Shown one piece after another: positions 9,769 through 21,700 of a stretch of DNA of 28,491 bases. Source of the stretch: Rodentolepis nana (lineage: Eukaryota > Platyhelminthes > Cestoda > Cyclophyllidea > Hymenolepididae); assembly GCA_900617975.1 (NCBI GenBank), contig UZAE01000252.1, positions 1 through 28,491 of the forward strand, given 5' to 3'. The stretch's first letter is position 1; each line of letters opens with the position of its first letter. The notes under the pieces are model-generated. The model worked only from the letters and a program-made list of their open reading frames with translations. It was not told the origin of the DNA and made no database searches. The position numbers and the translations under genes are program-made.

Positions 9769-12700
9769 ACAAATAGACTGAGTTATTCAAACATACATAT
9801 TTAGGAAACCACTGGCGAGATTTGTGATTTTTGCCTCTCGTATTGATCTGCACCCAGTGAATGACCTGAATTATTATGGCTCTTATTATTACTTTTATTT
9901 TAATTTCCCGTGACAGATAAACAGGTCATTTCTACTCGTCTTCATTTTGATTTGTTGGGAGTATTCACTGGCACAGATAACATATTGGGAGTGTAGCGGA
10001 TTAGCTACCTCAATAACCTTGACTATTCTCAGAACGCTCTATAGCAGTTTCTTCCAACTCGAAAGTCCCCGGGAATTAGTTAAGCTAAGACAAAGTTATA
10101 AAGGAGAGAAACGTGTAGCACGGAATACGTTTTTTCAGTACGTATCTCGATAGCGAAATGTGTTTTTGGCACATCGATTAGTTATCAGATAAATCTAGCA
10201 TAATTCGCGTGAACATTAATAGCTAAATATCTCTGAGTAGTGTTCTGTAGCAGGATTTCTATTGGTGTGATCAAGTTTCCCACAGCAGAAATAGCCGTTT
10301 CATCACTTATGTATTAAGGTAGCGTTATACTAATTGGATTGATGAATATATATTCCTGTGGCGGTGCTCTAAGAACTGGCATATTTTCAGCACTAAGTTT
10401 AGGATAACGAAGGACAACTTCGGGCATTCATGCGAATTTGGGGGATTTGTTAGGGGTCATCAGGGTTTGCACCTTCAAGACCGAATATGCGTCGGCTTAT
10501 CGCATCGACCATCGTTGCCATTCCCACATAAGGCGTGGTAATAAATTTTGATACATGCAGGTTAAAATGCCCCATAATTAAACCATCTCGAAATAGGACA
10601 CCTGATTTTCAGGGGCATTAATTGCCTTTCGGTGAGGAATTATCCACTTTTTTCTTTTTATAATGAAATCTCCACTTAATACCTTCCGAGGACACGATTT
10701 TTTGAGGTAGGATATTTGAAAAAAGTTTGCAGCCTTTAGTTGAGCTATGCAATCTAATAGTCTTTTACGCTCCAGACTAATGAGTCGACAAGTCACTGCT
10801 AACGAAGACTGTTCAATCAGTCTTTCAAATCAATGCGATAAAAGTTGACTAACTTTTGTTTAAATGGATGCCAGTTCACGTTTATTAACGTCAGGTCTTA
10901 GTAGTAGTAGAAAAAATGCGACTTCATCCAATCGAGTCATTTCATCGATATTCTTTGTAGGTGATCTTCGTCCATCTACTTCCCATTCACAAAAACATGG
11001 AAATTGGAAATCAATAAATAACGAGCTAATAGAATTTTCTTCATATTTAATCAAAATTTTCTTTACAAAGTGGAGTTATTAGCTTAATACCTGGCCTATA
11101 TCCCCAATCTGACGTAAAAATTTTAAGCTAATTTTATTTGGCTTTTTTAATGTCAGTATGTACGTCTTGTGATTTCTGCCCACGTATCTTTTGCATTAAG
11201 TATGAAAAACTGAACGAAACAGACGGAATTTTCCAATATTTTGTTGAAGATTTGTTTAACTTTATGTAGTTTTCCATTTGTTTGACAAATTTTATTACGA
11301 AAGAAGAATTTTGTGTAATTTAGGCAAATCTAAAATTGGTATTTCGGAGAAATAATGAAATTCTTAATTGTCTCTCCATTCTGGAAAAATGTGTAAAAAT
11401 ATTTGTTAAACTATTAATCGTGCTCATGCTTTAGAATGGCTTAGCATCGAATAGTTGCAGTGACTTTCAAAAAAGTATTCATTTTTTATTGACGTTGACG
11501 ATGTCATTTAAATATGCAGGATGCTGGAAACGCATGAATGAAGATGCATCATTCATAAATGTCCATCATCCAGTTCATATTCAAACCCCTCTCAAATTAC
11601 GGTAATTGCGGTGAGCACCTACCCTATTGCAAAATTTACCAGGTAAACTAATCTGTCTCAGTATCTGCATCCATGTGATTCCAGTCGTATATCCGTTTAA
11701 TTTTACCTCCAATAGGAATACTTGAAACGTAATAATTAAAACAATAAAAAAGATGAGTGCTTTTATGAAATCAAAATAAAAAAGATGCCAAATCAGTAAA
11801 CTGCAGTAAAAAATAACATCTAGTCAATGTCACCGGGAATTATGGCTAGTAAGTGACTATTCTACATTGCGAATAATATTCAATCCAAATAAAATGCTAC
11901 CAGTATCTATGTCTCTCTTGCCAGCATTGCTTAACGACTTATAACTATATTTAGTTTGACACAGCAACAAAGTCAGAGTGACTGCCAATTACTGTAGGGT
12001 TATTGACCTTTATCCTTACTTACTGATCGCTCTATTTTAATGAACTTAATTAGCTTTACCATTTAAGCATTTTAATTTGACAAAGCTGTATTTGTATCAA
12101 CCAATTACTTTCAGTAGTGCGTCTCTTTAGTGGACCTTTGTCTCTTGCCTAAAGTGGCTGTGATTTCTAAATCAAATAAATAGAAAAAATGCAGAAATTG
12201 AATTCCCACTCCCACTTAAAGGAGATGCGCGTTGTTAAAGATGTTGTGTGATCGAGGTTGGAGTAAATAGGATTACAAGCGCCGTAGTTTAGTAAATCCG
12301 ATGAAGATGTGGGACCCGTTATCGCTGTGTGCGTCATCGTATGCCTGCATGTCTGCTCGCCAGAATTGGGAGGTGCGGCCGTACAAACAGTGACCAATCA
12401 TCAACCTCTGTTTAACCTAATCCCCCATCCTGATCATGAGTAGCTCCCCGCGTGTACACTTTATCCGCAATGCCCGTACTGAATAAGCGTGCCCCGTGCT
12501 TCACGTCTGTTTCTTTTATAGCTGGGCCGTGGCTTAGCTGGTTCCGGGAGTCTAGCTACATGTTGGAGAATCTACCGTAGTTATTTCTGAGTCGGTCAGG
12601 CTTTACTAGCGTAGCAATCCGCTACAAAGAAATGAGGTTTGGCGATGCAGAAAGTAAATAGAAATTATTAAATAGAGATTGCATCTCAAGGATCGATCTA

Positions 12701-13458
12701 ATTGTTCTAAACGGGTAATGCAAAAACCGTGTTTTATAATAAATATTTTCTCGGATTGTCGATTTGACCTAGTTCTTTTCCCTTAAATATTGGGCTACAT
12801 CCCAATCCACCTAAGACTGATCCGTCGGTATGTATGGGTCCATAATAATCTCCCGTCTCCTAACGCTTGTATACCACAATTTACCCCTTCTGACAAATTT
12901 AATTCAACTGACAACTCTAACTTAGGTATGCAGCCTACGAAAGCCCACTGACATAAAAGATAACTAATTTTCCTCTATTTTTGGCTTGCTATTCCCTTCG
13001 AAGTCGTTATCCAACAGTCATGATAAGAACATGAAGTTCATTATAGGCTTCTAATAACAAAGTGAAGAGATTTTGTAACCATTGAGAATAAACCAGTGGT
13101 TTTACCCGCTTTTTTTGTTTAAATTTAACTTTCTACCCAACCCAAGATTAGCCTTTCTCCGGTCTGAAACCATTTGAAAACTGCCGTGTCGAGCACTTGA
13201 AATTAACTAATTACTCCTAAGGTGACAAATTATTTAGTTTCATAAAGAGCGCTCCCATGTTTAATGAGCTTGCAAGTTAGTTGGCTTCGCTTCACGGCGC
13301 ATTGAAATGGAAATTAATAGTTAATGAACCACCTGGTTAGGTGCTTACTAGCAAATAATTTAGCAATGTTCTAAGAAATTAACATATTGCCTGTGGAATT
13401 ATGTTCCTTTTAATTCTATTTTTTTAGTTGTACTATTTATTCCAGTTAATATGATATG

Positions 13459-13463
<5 letters not shown>

Positions 13464-13494
<31 letters not shown>
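13464..13494. repeat. TA dinucleotide microsatellite
   Basis: About fifteen perfect TA units in the intergenic region, preceded by degenerate GATATGATATAA. Confidence 0.95.
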
Positions 13495-13497
<3 letters not shown>

Positions 13498-14675
13498 TAC
13501 TTACTCTACTATTGATGAAGACGGTGTAACGAGGTAACTGGATTTACTAATTTTAATAAACACTATTAATTTAAAAGTTGGATAATTAGAACTGATGCCA
13601 AATCATGCGTGCATTTATATGCACTTTTTAACAAGCATCTAAAATTTAAATAGCTTGTGCCATATCAAAGGAAATGGAGCGCGTGGTGAGAATGGCGTTT
13701 ATTGTAGTAGTGTCACAGACACCGTTTAGGAGTTAAAAAAGTGATTTGCTAGAAAATGCGGCGAATGTTGATTGGCGGCTGCTTGTGAGGTTACCGAACT
13801 CACGCCGCACTTGTGACCTCGAGATAGCCAGCAACACACCCTGAAGCCTGTCTGGGTGGGTATGAGATTCCTTTGTTTTGCCATACTGACGCTGTGCACT
13901 CCACAAATTCCTCCCCCCTTTGATCCTTTATAATTGGCCTTAGCAAATAATTTATTGAACTTTTGGCAATACCGAAATATACATTTCAATAGAGATTTTT
14001 ATTCTGCTATTAAAATGATTTCGTTGAAATCGTTCGTGGCATTAAATCCTTTCATTTTACTAGTAACATTTGGTGTTTAATAGAACATTGTTCGTACCTT
14101 TACTATTTCTACCACAGCAGATGTTGTCATGATATTTTTTGAAAAGTAATCAGTCGCGCAATAAGATGGATTTCAACATGATCGCTCAGAAGATCAGTTT
14201 ACATGGCGATAGCTCAAAACCTTTCCTTCTGCCACGTCCCGTACCATGATTATGGCTCGTGTGCTCTCATCACTTTCTCTCCCTCCCCTCTTTACTCTCA
14301 CAATCTGTGCCGAATTAATATATGATTTCATACTTTACTCCGAATGTTCGATAACTGTGGTCTTCAACGGCCTAGAAGTGGAGACTCTTAGGACCTTTTC
14401 AGGCATTGCGTAGACACACCCTAATGATTTGAAAATAGTTGAAAAAAACAGAAAGCAAAATTGGCTTCCTTTTTTAAGGAATTAGTTACTCGGTAATTTG
14501 AAGGTTAAATGCATACCTCAAAGAAGTTTAGCTCACAGCGTGTCCTTAATTTGGTGCCCCTGGATGCCCCGAACTTTTACAATAAATGCTGTTGTTCACC
14601 ATTCCTGACTGGGGGAAATTCCACTTCATACATGGCCAGTAAAACTAGTGCGGAAGATTAACATTAATTGTTTAA

Positions 14676-14905
14676 TCCTTTAACGTCTTGCAAGATGGTG
14701 CGGCCCTCTTTCAAAATAAGCTCCATTGGTACTAGACTCGTAACAGAAGGCACTGTTGCCGTTTGAAGCATGTTTGGTAAGTCCATTGACTTCGCTTGAC
14801 ATGACTAAAATTCATCACGTCGGCGGCATCAGTCTGCTGCTGTGACACACGCGTGAGTGCGAGTTGGGTGCATTTTCCAAAACAGATCATTCGGGCGTTA
14901 AAGGG
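14676..14905. mobile_element. Possible piggyBac-type MITE
   Basis: A 230-bp segment has inverted ends: TCCTTTAACG at the left, and CCCTTTAACG read inward on the minus strand at the right. TTAA (14672-14675) flanks the left end and TTAG (14906-14909) the right, one substitution from the TTAA duplication made by piggyBac transposases, whose ends commonly begin CCC. The interior has no coding capacity. Only one copy is in the window, so the call rests on the ends alone. Confidence 0.4.
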
Positions 14906-15027
14906 TTAGAGTGATCAACTACCCATTTTCTTAGGTAATTACGAACAACAAATTACTTACGACCCGCCACCTTCACACGGCCTTAATTCTCAAATAAAGC
15001 AAAACCCAAGTATATAACTGAAGTAAC

Positions 15028-15042
15028 ATATATATATATATT
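15028..15042. repeat. Short AT repeat
   Basis: About six AT units, some 350 bp beyond the APBA stop codon. Confidence 0.75.
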
Positions 15043-15307
15043 ATCAGTTGTATTCTGAAAATCAGTGGTTTCCATTGACATGTGACTAGCAAAATCACAT
15101 CAGATAATTCAGTAGAGAGAAGTAGTGCAGCATCGGTGGGTCAATTCAATTGCAATCAAACTTGAAGAAGGAATAAGATGTGAATACATCGAGTTTTCTT
15201 CTATACAGACAGGTAAAGGAGGCAAAATTATGTACATAGAAGACAAATGCATTAGGATAAAAGGGAGAGAAATAGGCGAGACACAATTGATTCCACAGCA
15301 CATGCAA

Positions 15308-15330
15308 AGGAGGAGGAGGAGGGGGGGGGG
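15308..15330 (+). repeat. GGA repeat and poly-G run downstream of the APBA stop
   Basis: AGG repeats run into ten G (15321-15330), about 60 bp past the APBA stop codon. If transcribed as 3' UTR of APBA it would be a C-rich tract in the mRNA. Confidence 0.85.
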
Positions 15331-15388
15331 TTGGTGAAACGGGATGAGAGTACCGATTTAGCAAAGGAGGATTGCTCCAATTTTTAAC

Positions 15389-15721
15389 TTAGATGTAATG
15401 CGGAGTCTCCTGACCGGTTAGCAATCGGAAGATTGAAGTGGGCATTGTACGAATATAGATTTCACCAACTGCTGTGGCAAGGAGATTGACAATATATTCG
15501 TGAGGAACTGCAACCACTGATTCACCATTAATTTCAATGATACGATGATCCACTCGAATGCCACCTCGTTCTGCAATGCCACCGCGAAGAAGGCTGCAAA
15601 TTACACCATCCTGGACACTGAAGCCAAGTTGGAACTTTTGATCTGGTCGACGAATGAGGACCTCCACCACTGGAGAGCAGTTGACTATTACTAGCTTCAC
15701 GGCTGTTTGATTCTTAGTGGC
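15389..15721 (-). CDS. APBA: APBA terminal exon: end of PDZ1, PDZ2 and C-terminal tail
   Basis: The exon follows CCCTATTTTTTTCAG and ends at a stop occupying 15389-15391. It encodes 110 residues: the last PDZ1 strand (AVKLVIVNC), then [69 protein letters not shown] and the end [14 protein letters not shown] is the PDZ2 carboxylate-binding loop. The C-terminal four residues correspond to the PVYI tail that folds back into PDZ1 in mammalian X11 and inhibits it. The preceding intron is 5.9 kb and holds a mariner and two SINE copies. Confidence 0.96.
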   Translation of the reverse strand, partial: ATKNQTAVKLVIVNCSPVVEVLIRRPDQKFQLGFSVQDGVICSLLRGGIAERGGIRVDHRIIEINGESVVAVPHEYIVNLLATAVGEIYIRTMPTSIFRLLTGQETPHYI

Positions 15722-18700
15722 CTGAAAAAAATAGGGTATAAATATGCACTTCGTCAATTGTAATTGATAGCGAGGGACCATAGAATGATACGTTTCTGAT
15801 AAGGCTAGAAGGGCAAAATAGATCCGTACCAAACCAAAAGATCAGTTTCCTAAACATTTAGCTAAGGCTGTAGGCACGATTCCATTTGGTGAAAAATGGG
15901 ATGAGTGAACTTCTCTTCTGCGTGTCTTAACTGATTTTCTCATCAAAAAGAAGGAAGTTGGAGAATACTTCATGGGAATGAAAAAGGCATTGATTCCTTA
16001 GCTGCGTATGGCAACGCCAATGCTGTCTAATAGGGGGGGGGGGGGGGGGGAGGGTATAAGGGAAGAGATGCATGGAGGAGGAGGAGGGGGGAGGGGAAAA
16101 ATGGGCGTGACAAGCATAGCAGAACACTTCCAGAAAAACTCCCATGAAGGAGTTCACTATATTGCAATCAGATGACAGCTTATTTGTCAAACGCATTTCA
16201 AAATAATGCCAAAAGTCACACGACTTGTGCTACAAAAGAAAACGCACTTTCGCAAAGAAAAATCGTTGTTTCAATAAAAGTGCAAAACAAAATGATTGAA
16301 GAATTTGAGTCAAGATTTCACCTTTTAGAATACTTTATTTCCTACTTCCAACACCAAAGCACCCACTGCATTCCCAACTTGTAGTCCTCAAAAGGAGATA
16401 ACTTGTTTATGAACATTAAGAAGGAGAGCATTAAAGAGACTTCTAGTGGCCTTTACCGTGTCAAACTTTGCCCAATTTCAAATAAAGCCTCATCTATCCA
16501 CACATGACCGCAAGAAAAAATGAATCGAAGTGGACCGATCAGGCGTTCAATTAAAACAACTTCTCAACGAATTACGAATCGCCCGGACATTTATAAATAA
16601 AATAATTAAGAAAACAAAACTTTAGAAAATATGGTTTTCGTTCCATGTTTACGAAACGCAAAGTAAACATCTTTCCATCCACGTTTCACTTCACACTTCC
16701 ATTCCTCCGCCATTTTGATATTTTTTCGTAAACAGACACTATTGCATGGATGAAGCTTGCTAAAGCTTTTGAACAAGGATTAGATTAAATTGGAAGGGCA
16801 TTTGATCGAAAAAGGACCTGTGTAGACCACTTGAATATATATATAAGATTTTAAACAGATTCTAATGACAGTTCATCTTAAGATAGTAAAAAATACATTT
16901 TATATTACAATTATATTTAAATTTCAAAACACACAACATACAAATACGAATAAGTACCAAATTTGAGGTGCAAATAAACCTTGTGGTACTAGTGCCTCAG
17001 TGAGATAATAATTCAAGGTTGATCAGATGAATTGCTTGTGCGTTAGAACATTCTAGTATGTGGGGCATGTGTACAAAGACCCCACCCAAAACCAATCGGC
17101 GATCAAGTTTACGCAAGTTAGTGTATTGTTGGTTCTGTTTAACGATGATATGCATATTTGGCAGTTGGAACATTCGTTCACTCATAACTTGTTTGTTTGC
17201 ACGTATGCTTACGCTCTTACTCATCCGATTGCTCATTGTGATTTGTTCTGTGCACGATGGCCTACAACTGTGTTCCACTTGTGTGTTTGAAAACGACTGG
17301 CGTTGTTAGCTGTTTGGATTCTACGACCTGGTTTTACTCCAGTAGTTCCTGCATTTTGGCGGCTCATCAGAGACTGGTGACCTGTTTCTACTACCATAGT
17401 ATTACAAAGCGGGGTGTGCGATAGACTTACCTCCACGTGGTGCAACATACAGTAAAAGGTCTATTAACCGGCAGTTGACTTCTCACTTCAAACTACCATC
17501 ACCCCACCGTATGTCATATTCGACCCCTTCACAGTACTCATCTTACCTCTTCACTGTTTTTGTGCATGTCTGCCTCTTTTACATTTGTGAATCATTATTC
17601 TGTCACACCCCCTCTCGACTTTTTGTCACTATGATGTTCCTCCTCCTCTCTGCGAAGCCCGAAGTCAGCTAAAGGGCTAATGACAACTATCAAAACGCCT
17701 GCCATTTGAAATAAATAAATATAAACATTACAAAGAAAAAATCCCCCATTTTAGAAAATCAATAAGCTATTGATGATAAAACCCACAATTTTCTACTGTT
17801 GTCCAGGACACAGTAAGGGAAACAATGGGAAGTCGTCTGAATGACGAGAATAACAAGAGATTCCAGTAAGGTGTGCCACAGGGCGGGGTTCATACGCACA
17901 CACACACAAAGTGAAAACAGTACATCACGAGTCTTATCTTTTCTCTTAATCAGGAGCAGAGTTAACCATATTTTCAAGGGGATAAGGAGGAGGGAGGGAC
18001 GGGGGGGGGGGTTCGGATTCGAAATGATGTTCAACGTTCGTCATTTGACTCATAGATTTGTGCAGGGATGGTGGGAGAGTTTTTTAAACGATAATTTCGT
18101 GGTTGATCACACCCCACCTCGCTACATTTGTAGCTTTAAGTTAGCATAATACTTTGTGTTGATATGATACGGAATAGTAAACATATGAAGCGCACTTAAA
18201 CGTTGATTTTAATAGAGAGAACGATTTTAAAATCTAAGTAAAACTGCTTATTTAGATGCCAATCTTATAGGCGATTGGCAAAATATCAGTGACTGTTTTT
18301 CGTTAGCGCTTCCATCTTTTCTATTTTAGATTATAAATGATAATTTTTTCTCCTTTCTAGTTCAAAGAGCGTAATTAATTGGAAGTTAAACTGCTAAAAC
18401 AAATTGGAAAGCAAAAATAGCCGAAAGTTCAGAAGAATTATACAAATGAATAATTACCACAATGGCATTTTGACAATGCATCGAAAAAGTAAGTAACGAT
18501 TCGTATAAGATCCAAAATAGGATGATTTTGAAGAAAATAGGAGTTGGGAAGCGGTCCAACAGAGTTAATAAGGAGAGGTATTACCCCAATAAATAGGATT
18601 CACCCATTATAAAGAGTATGCTAACAAAAAACCTGCGGATCAATTTAAAGACCTAGTGGTCAGAAACAACTAGGCTGCTATTCGTCGACCTGCATCGATT

Positions 18701-21700
18701 AGCTCCATAAGAGAGGCTCTGGGATACACACCTTCCTGCTACTTATTAGTACAAATGATTCTTCCATCACTTTCAATTAAGGGTTCAAGGTGGTCATGCA
18801 ATCTCATGGAGTCTTATTTGACAAGTTGGTAAGTTACCACCAGCGCGCACCAAAATTGAACCACAAAAACGCGTCATGCTTATTGGAAGCAATCGTTTCA
18901 ATCACTAGATGCCTTCGATGAGGGACAAACACGTTTTATGCAAGTACATTTAACGCATTCAAGAGAATAAAATCCTAATTGAAAACCAACATTGAGTGAA
19001 GTGAAAAAGGGTTTTAGAAATATTGGGTGGGCAACTAAGTCATTGCGTTTTTGTTGACAGATTCACTCTATACTTTCTTTTGTTTTGTTAACGTGGCCAG
19101 AGCATCTAACCTATATTTTTTTCTTACTGTATGGGCTTCTAGGTTAATTAGTAAAAAATTTTTTTTGTTTAGTTCTTTAGTTTTGTTTTTATCCCAATTT
19201 AAAAATGAAAGAACAGGACGTGCACTTCCGACACATTTTATTGTATTACTTCCGAAAAGGCAAGAACGCATCGCAAGCACAAAAGAAGTTATGTGCCGTA
19301 TATGGAGATGAAGCCTTAAAAGAAAGGCAGTATCGAAATTGGTTTGAAAGATTTCGTTCCGGTGATTTTTCACTGAAATATTCACAACGATCTGGCCGCC
19401 CAGTCGAAGTGGATGAAACCCATATCAAGGCCATTATCGATTCAAATCGTCACAGCACAACACGAGATATTGCAGAGAAGCTCAATGTGTCGCATAAATG
19501 CATTGAAAATAAATTAAAAACCCTTGGTTATGTCAAGAAACTTGATTTATGGATCCCTCACCAGTTAAAGGAAATTCATTTGACGCAACGGATTAGCATC
19601 TGTGATTCGCTACTGCAACGCAATGAGAATGATCCATTTCTGAAGAACCTAGTTACTGGCGACGAAAAGTGGATAGTTTATAACAATGTTACTCGCAAGA
19701 GATCATGGGTGAAGAAGCAAGATCAACCAGCCCAAATAGTATCAAAAGCAGAGATTCACCAAAAAAAGATTATGCTGTCAGTCTGGTGGGATCACAAAGG
19801 AATTTTGTATTTTGAACTCATGCCGCAGAACCAAACGATAAACTCAAATGTGTATGTTGAAGAACTCGAAAAACTGAAGGATGCAATTGAAGATAAGCGG
19901 CCGGCATTATCAAATCGGCGGAAGGGTGTTGTTTTCCATCATGATAACGCAAAGCCCCCCCCCCACACATCTTTGGTTACTCGGCAAAAATTATTGGAAC
20001 TGGGTTGGGATGTTTTGTTTTGTTTTGTCACAGCCACCATATAGCCCTGACCTTGCGCCTTCGGATTACCATTTGTTTCGTTCCATGCAAAACTCTTTAA
20101 ATGGTAAAATTTGTAACAACGCGGATGATGTCGGATCACACCTAATTCAGTTTTTTAATAGCAAAGACCAGACATTTTACGAACGGGGAATTTTTACTCT
20201 GCCAGAACGATGGAAAAAGGTCATCGACAAGAACGGCCAATATCTAATTGAATAAAGTTATATTTTTAAACAAAAATTCCGAATTTGCCTTCTTATTTGA
20301 AATCGGCAATGACTTAGTTGCCCATCCAATAGCAGCGACTAGAAATCATAGCAAAAAGTAAGAACGCACAATCTTTAAAAGCATAGATAAATCTAATTAT
20401 CTGAGCTTTGCTTTACTTTTACTCGCCAGAAAATCTTTAGCCTTCTATGAAAATGGCATTTCCAGGCTAACAAATTTTGCATGAAAACAAATGAAAATGT
20501 CTTTCTAGAGCGACTCTTTGATAAAAACAATGGTCGAGAAGTAACCCATTTCCTTTGACTCAAAGTTAACCAGATCAGATCACACATTCAAGGTGACTTA
20601 AATTTTGACGATCTAACTTAACTATTTTCTGTGGAGATTGGCAACCGAATAATGAAGTAGCTACATATCAAATTTACGTGAATGCTCATATAAAGGAAAG
20701 CAACGTTATCACTTTATCGAAGAAGGGGTGTGCGATAGACTTACCTCCATTTGGTGCACCCTGGGCAACGTATACTCATATGGCAAAAAAGTCTATAAAC
20801 TGGCAGTTGACTTCTGACTTCAAACTACCATCACCCCACGGTATGCCATATTCCACCACTTCCACAGTACCCACATTCCTCTTCCTTTTTGTCCACCTTT
20901 GAGTCTGTGAAACATTCTTCTGTTTCTCCTCTCTACATTTTGTGACTTTGATGTTCCTCCTCCTCTCGTGAAGCCCGAAGTCAACTAAAGGGCTATTGAA
21001 TGACTATCCAAACGCTTGCCATTTGATATAAATAAATAAAACTTCATCGGAGAAATAACTACACCATAGAAAATAGCCGAGGATCGATAACTTTAAATGC
21101 GTAACAATCAGAATCTCAGTTTCAATAATATTAAGAGTGCTCTACCTCTCTATCTATCTTATTAAGACTATGACGAGATTCAAACAGTGTTAAAGGTGAT
21201 GAAGAAATTAACTGAACAACCCTCCGAATTACGTGGAAAATTGTAGTTAATGGCATGGAAGGGAACAACGAAAGACAAATGAATGTGATAACCAGGTGCT
21301 GGCACTGGGTATATGCAGATAAGACGGGTGAATTAGACGAGTGAAATGTTGCAATTGAGTTTTGGCCAGAGAGAGATTTGAAATGCATCGATTGCACTTC
21401 GCTTACACAAACGTTCAAAAATGAAAAGTATCCCACCCAGCCTAGAAAGTTTAAATCGCCATGGATTTCCCGCATAAAGTGCTCAAGAGCTCTTTAACCT
21501 GATTTGAGAGACGAACAAGAGAATAATCCCTACTCCAAAAACCGAGTTCCCTTGTACACTCTAAAGTTATGCACCCACCCATCCAGTTAGTATAATAGGC
21601 TTGAAAATAAGACACCAATATTAACATTTTAACTCCTAATAGACTACTCACCTTGAAGTAGGATTGGCAAGTGGAAAGAGGAAGACCAACGAGACTCTGA

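Larger units (their letters stand above)
9598..15388. other. Intergenic region between two convergent genes
   Basis: 5.8 kb separate the stop codons of the MRL and APBA genes. It holds the candidate polyadenylation signal, a TA microsatellite, a possible MITE, a purine-rich stretch and the untranslated ends of both genes. Short open frames (for example 12167-12397 and 13726-13989 on the minus strand) show no family features and no splice support. Confidence 0.65.
15722..21651 (-). other. Last APBA intron, host to mobile elements
   Basis: A 5.9-kb intron between the PDZ1 and PDZ2 exons. It holds the mariner, SINE copies 2 and 3, poly-G runs at 16033-16050 and 18001-18011, and a CA repeat near 17896-17908. 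Open frames elsewhere in it show no recognisable product. Confidence 0.85.

Noticed and set aside
12530..12542. tRNA A-box-like TGGCTTAGCTGGT
   Set aside because: No matching B box (GGTTCGANTCC) or acceptor-stem partner follows at tRNA distance, so neither a tRNA gene nor a SINE head can be claimed.
13726..13989. 87-residue minus-strand frame in the intergenic region
   Set aside because: No domain, no splice partners and unrelated composition; frames of this length are expected by chance in 28 kb.
17676..17702. Hammerhead-ribozyme-like string in the SINE 3' part (CTAATGA...AAAACGCC)
   Set aside because: It resembles the CTGATGA...GAAA core found in some flatworm retroelements, but the G of CTGA and the first G of GAAA are replaced in the copies seen, and the intervening stem is at most three pairs. 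A self-cleaving fold is not supported.
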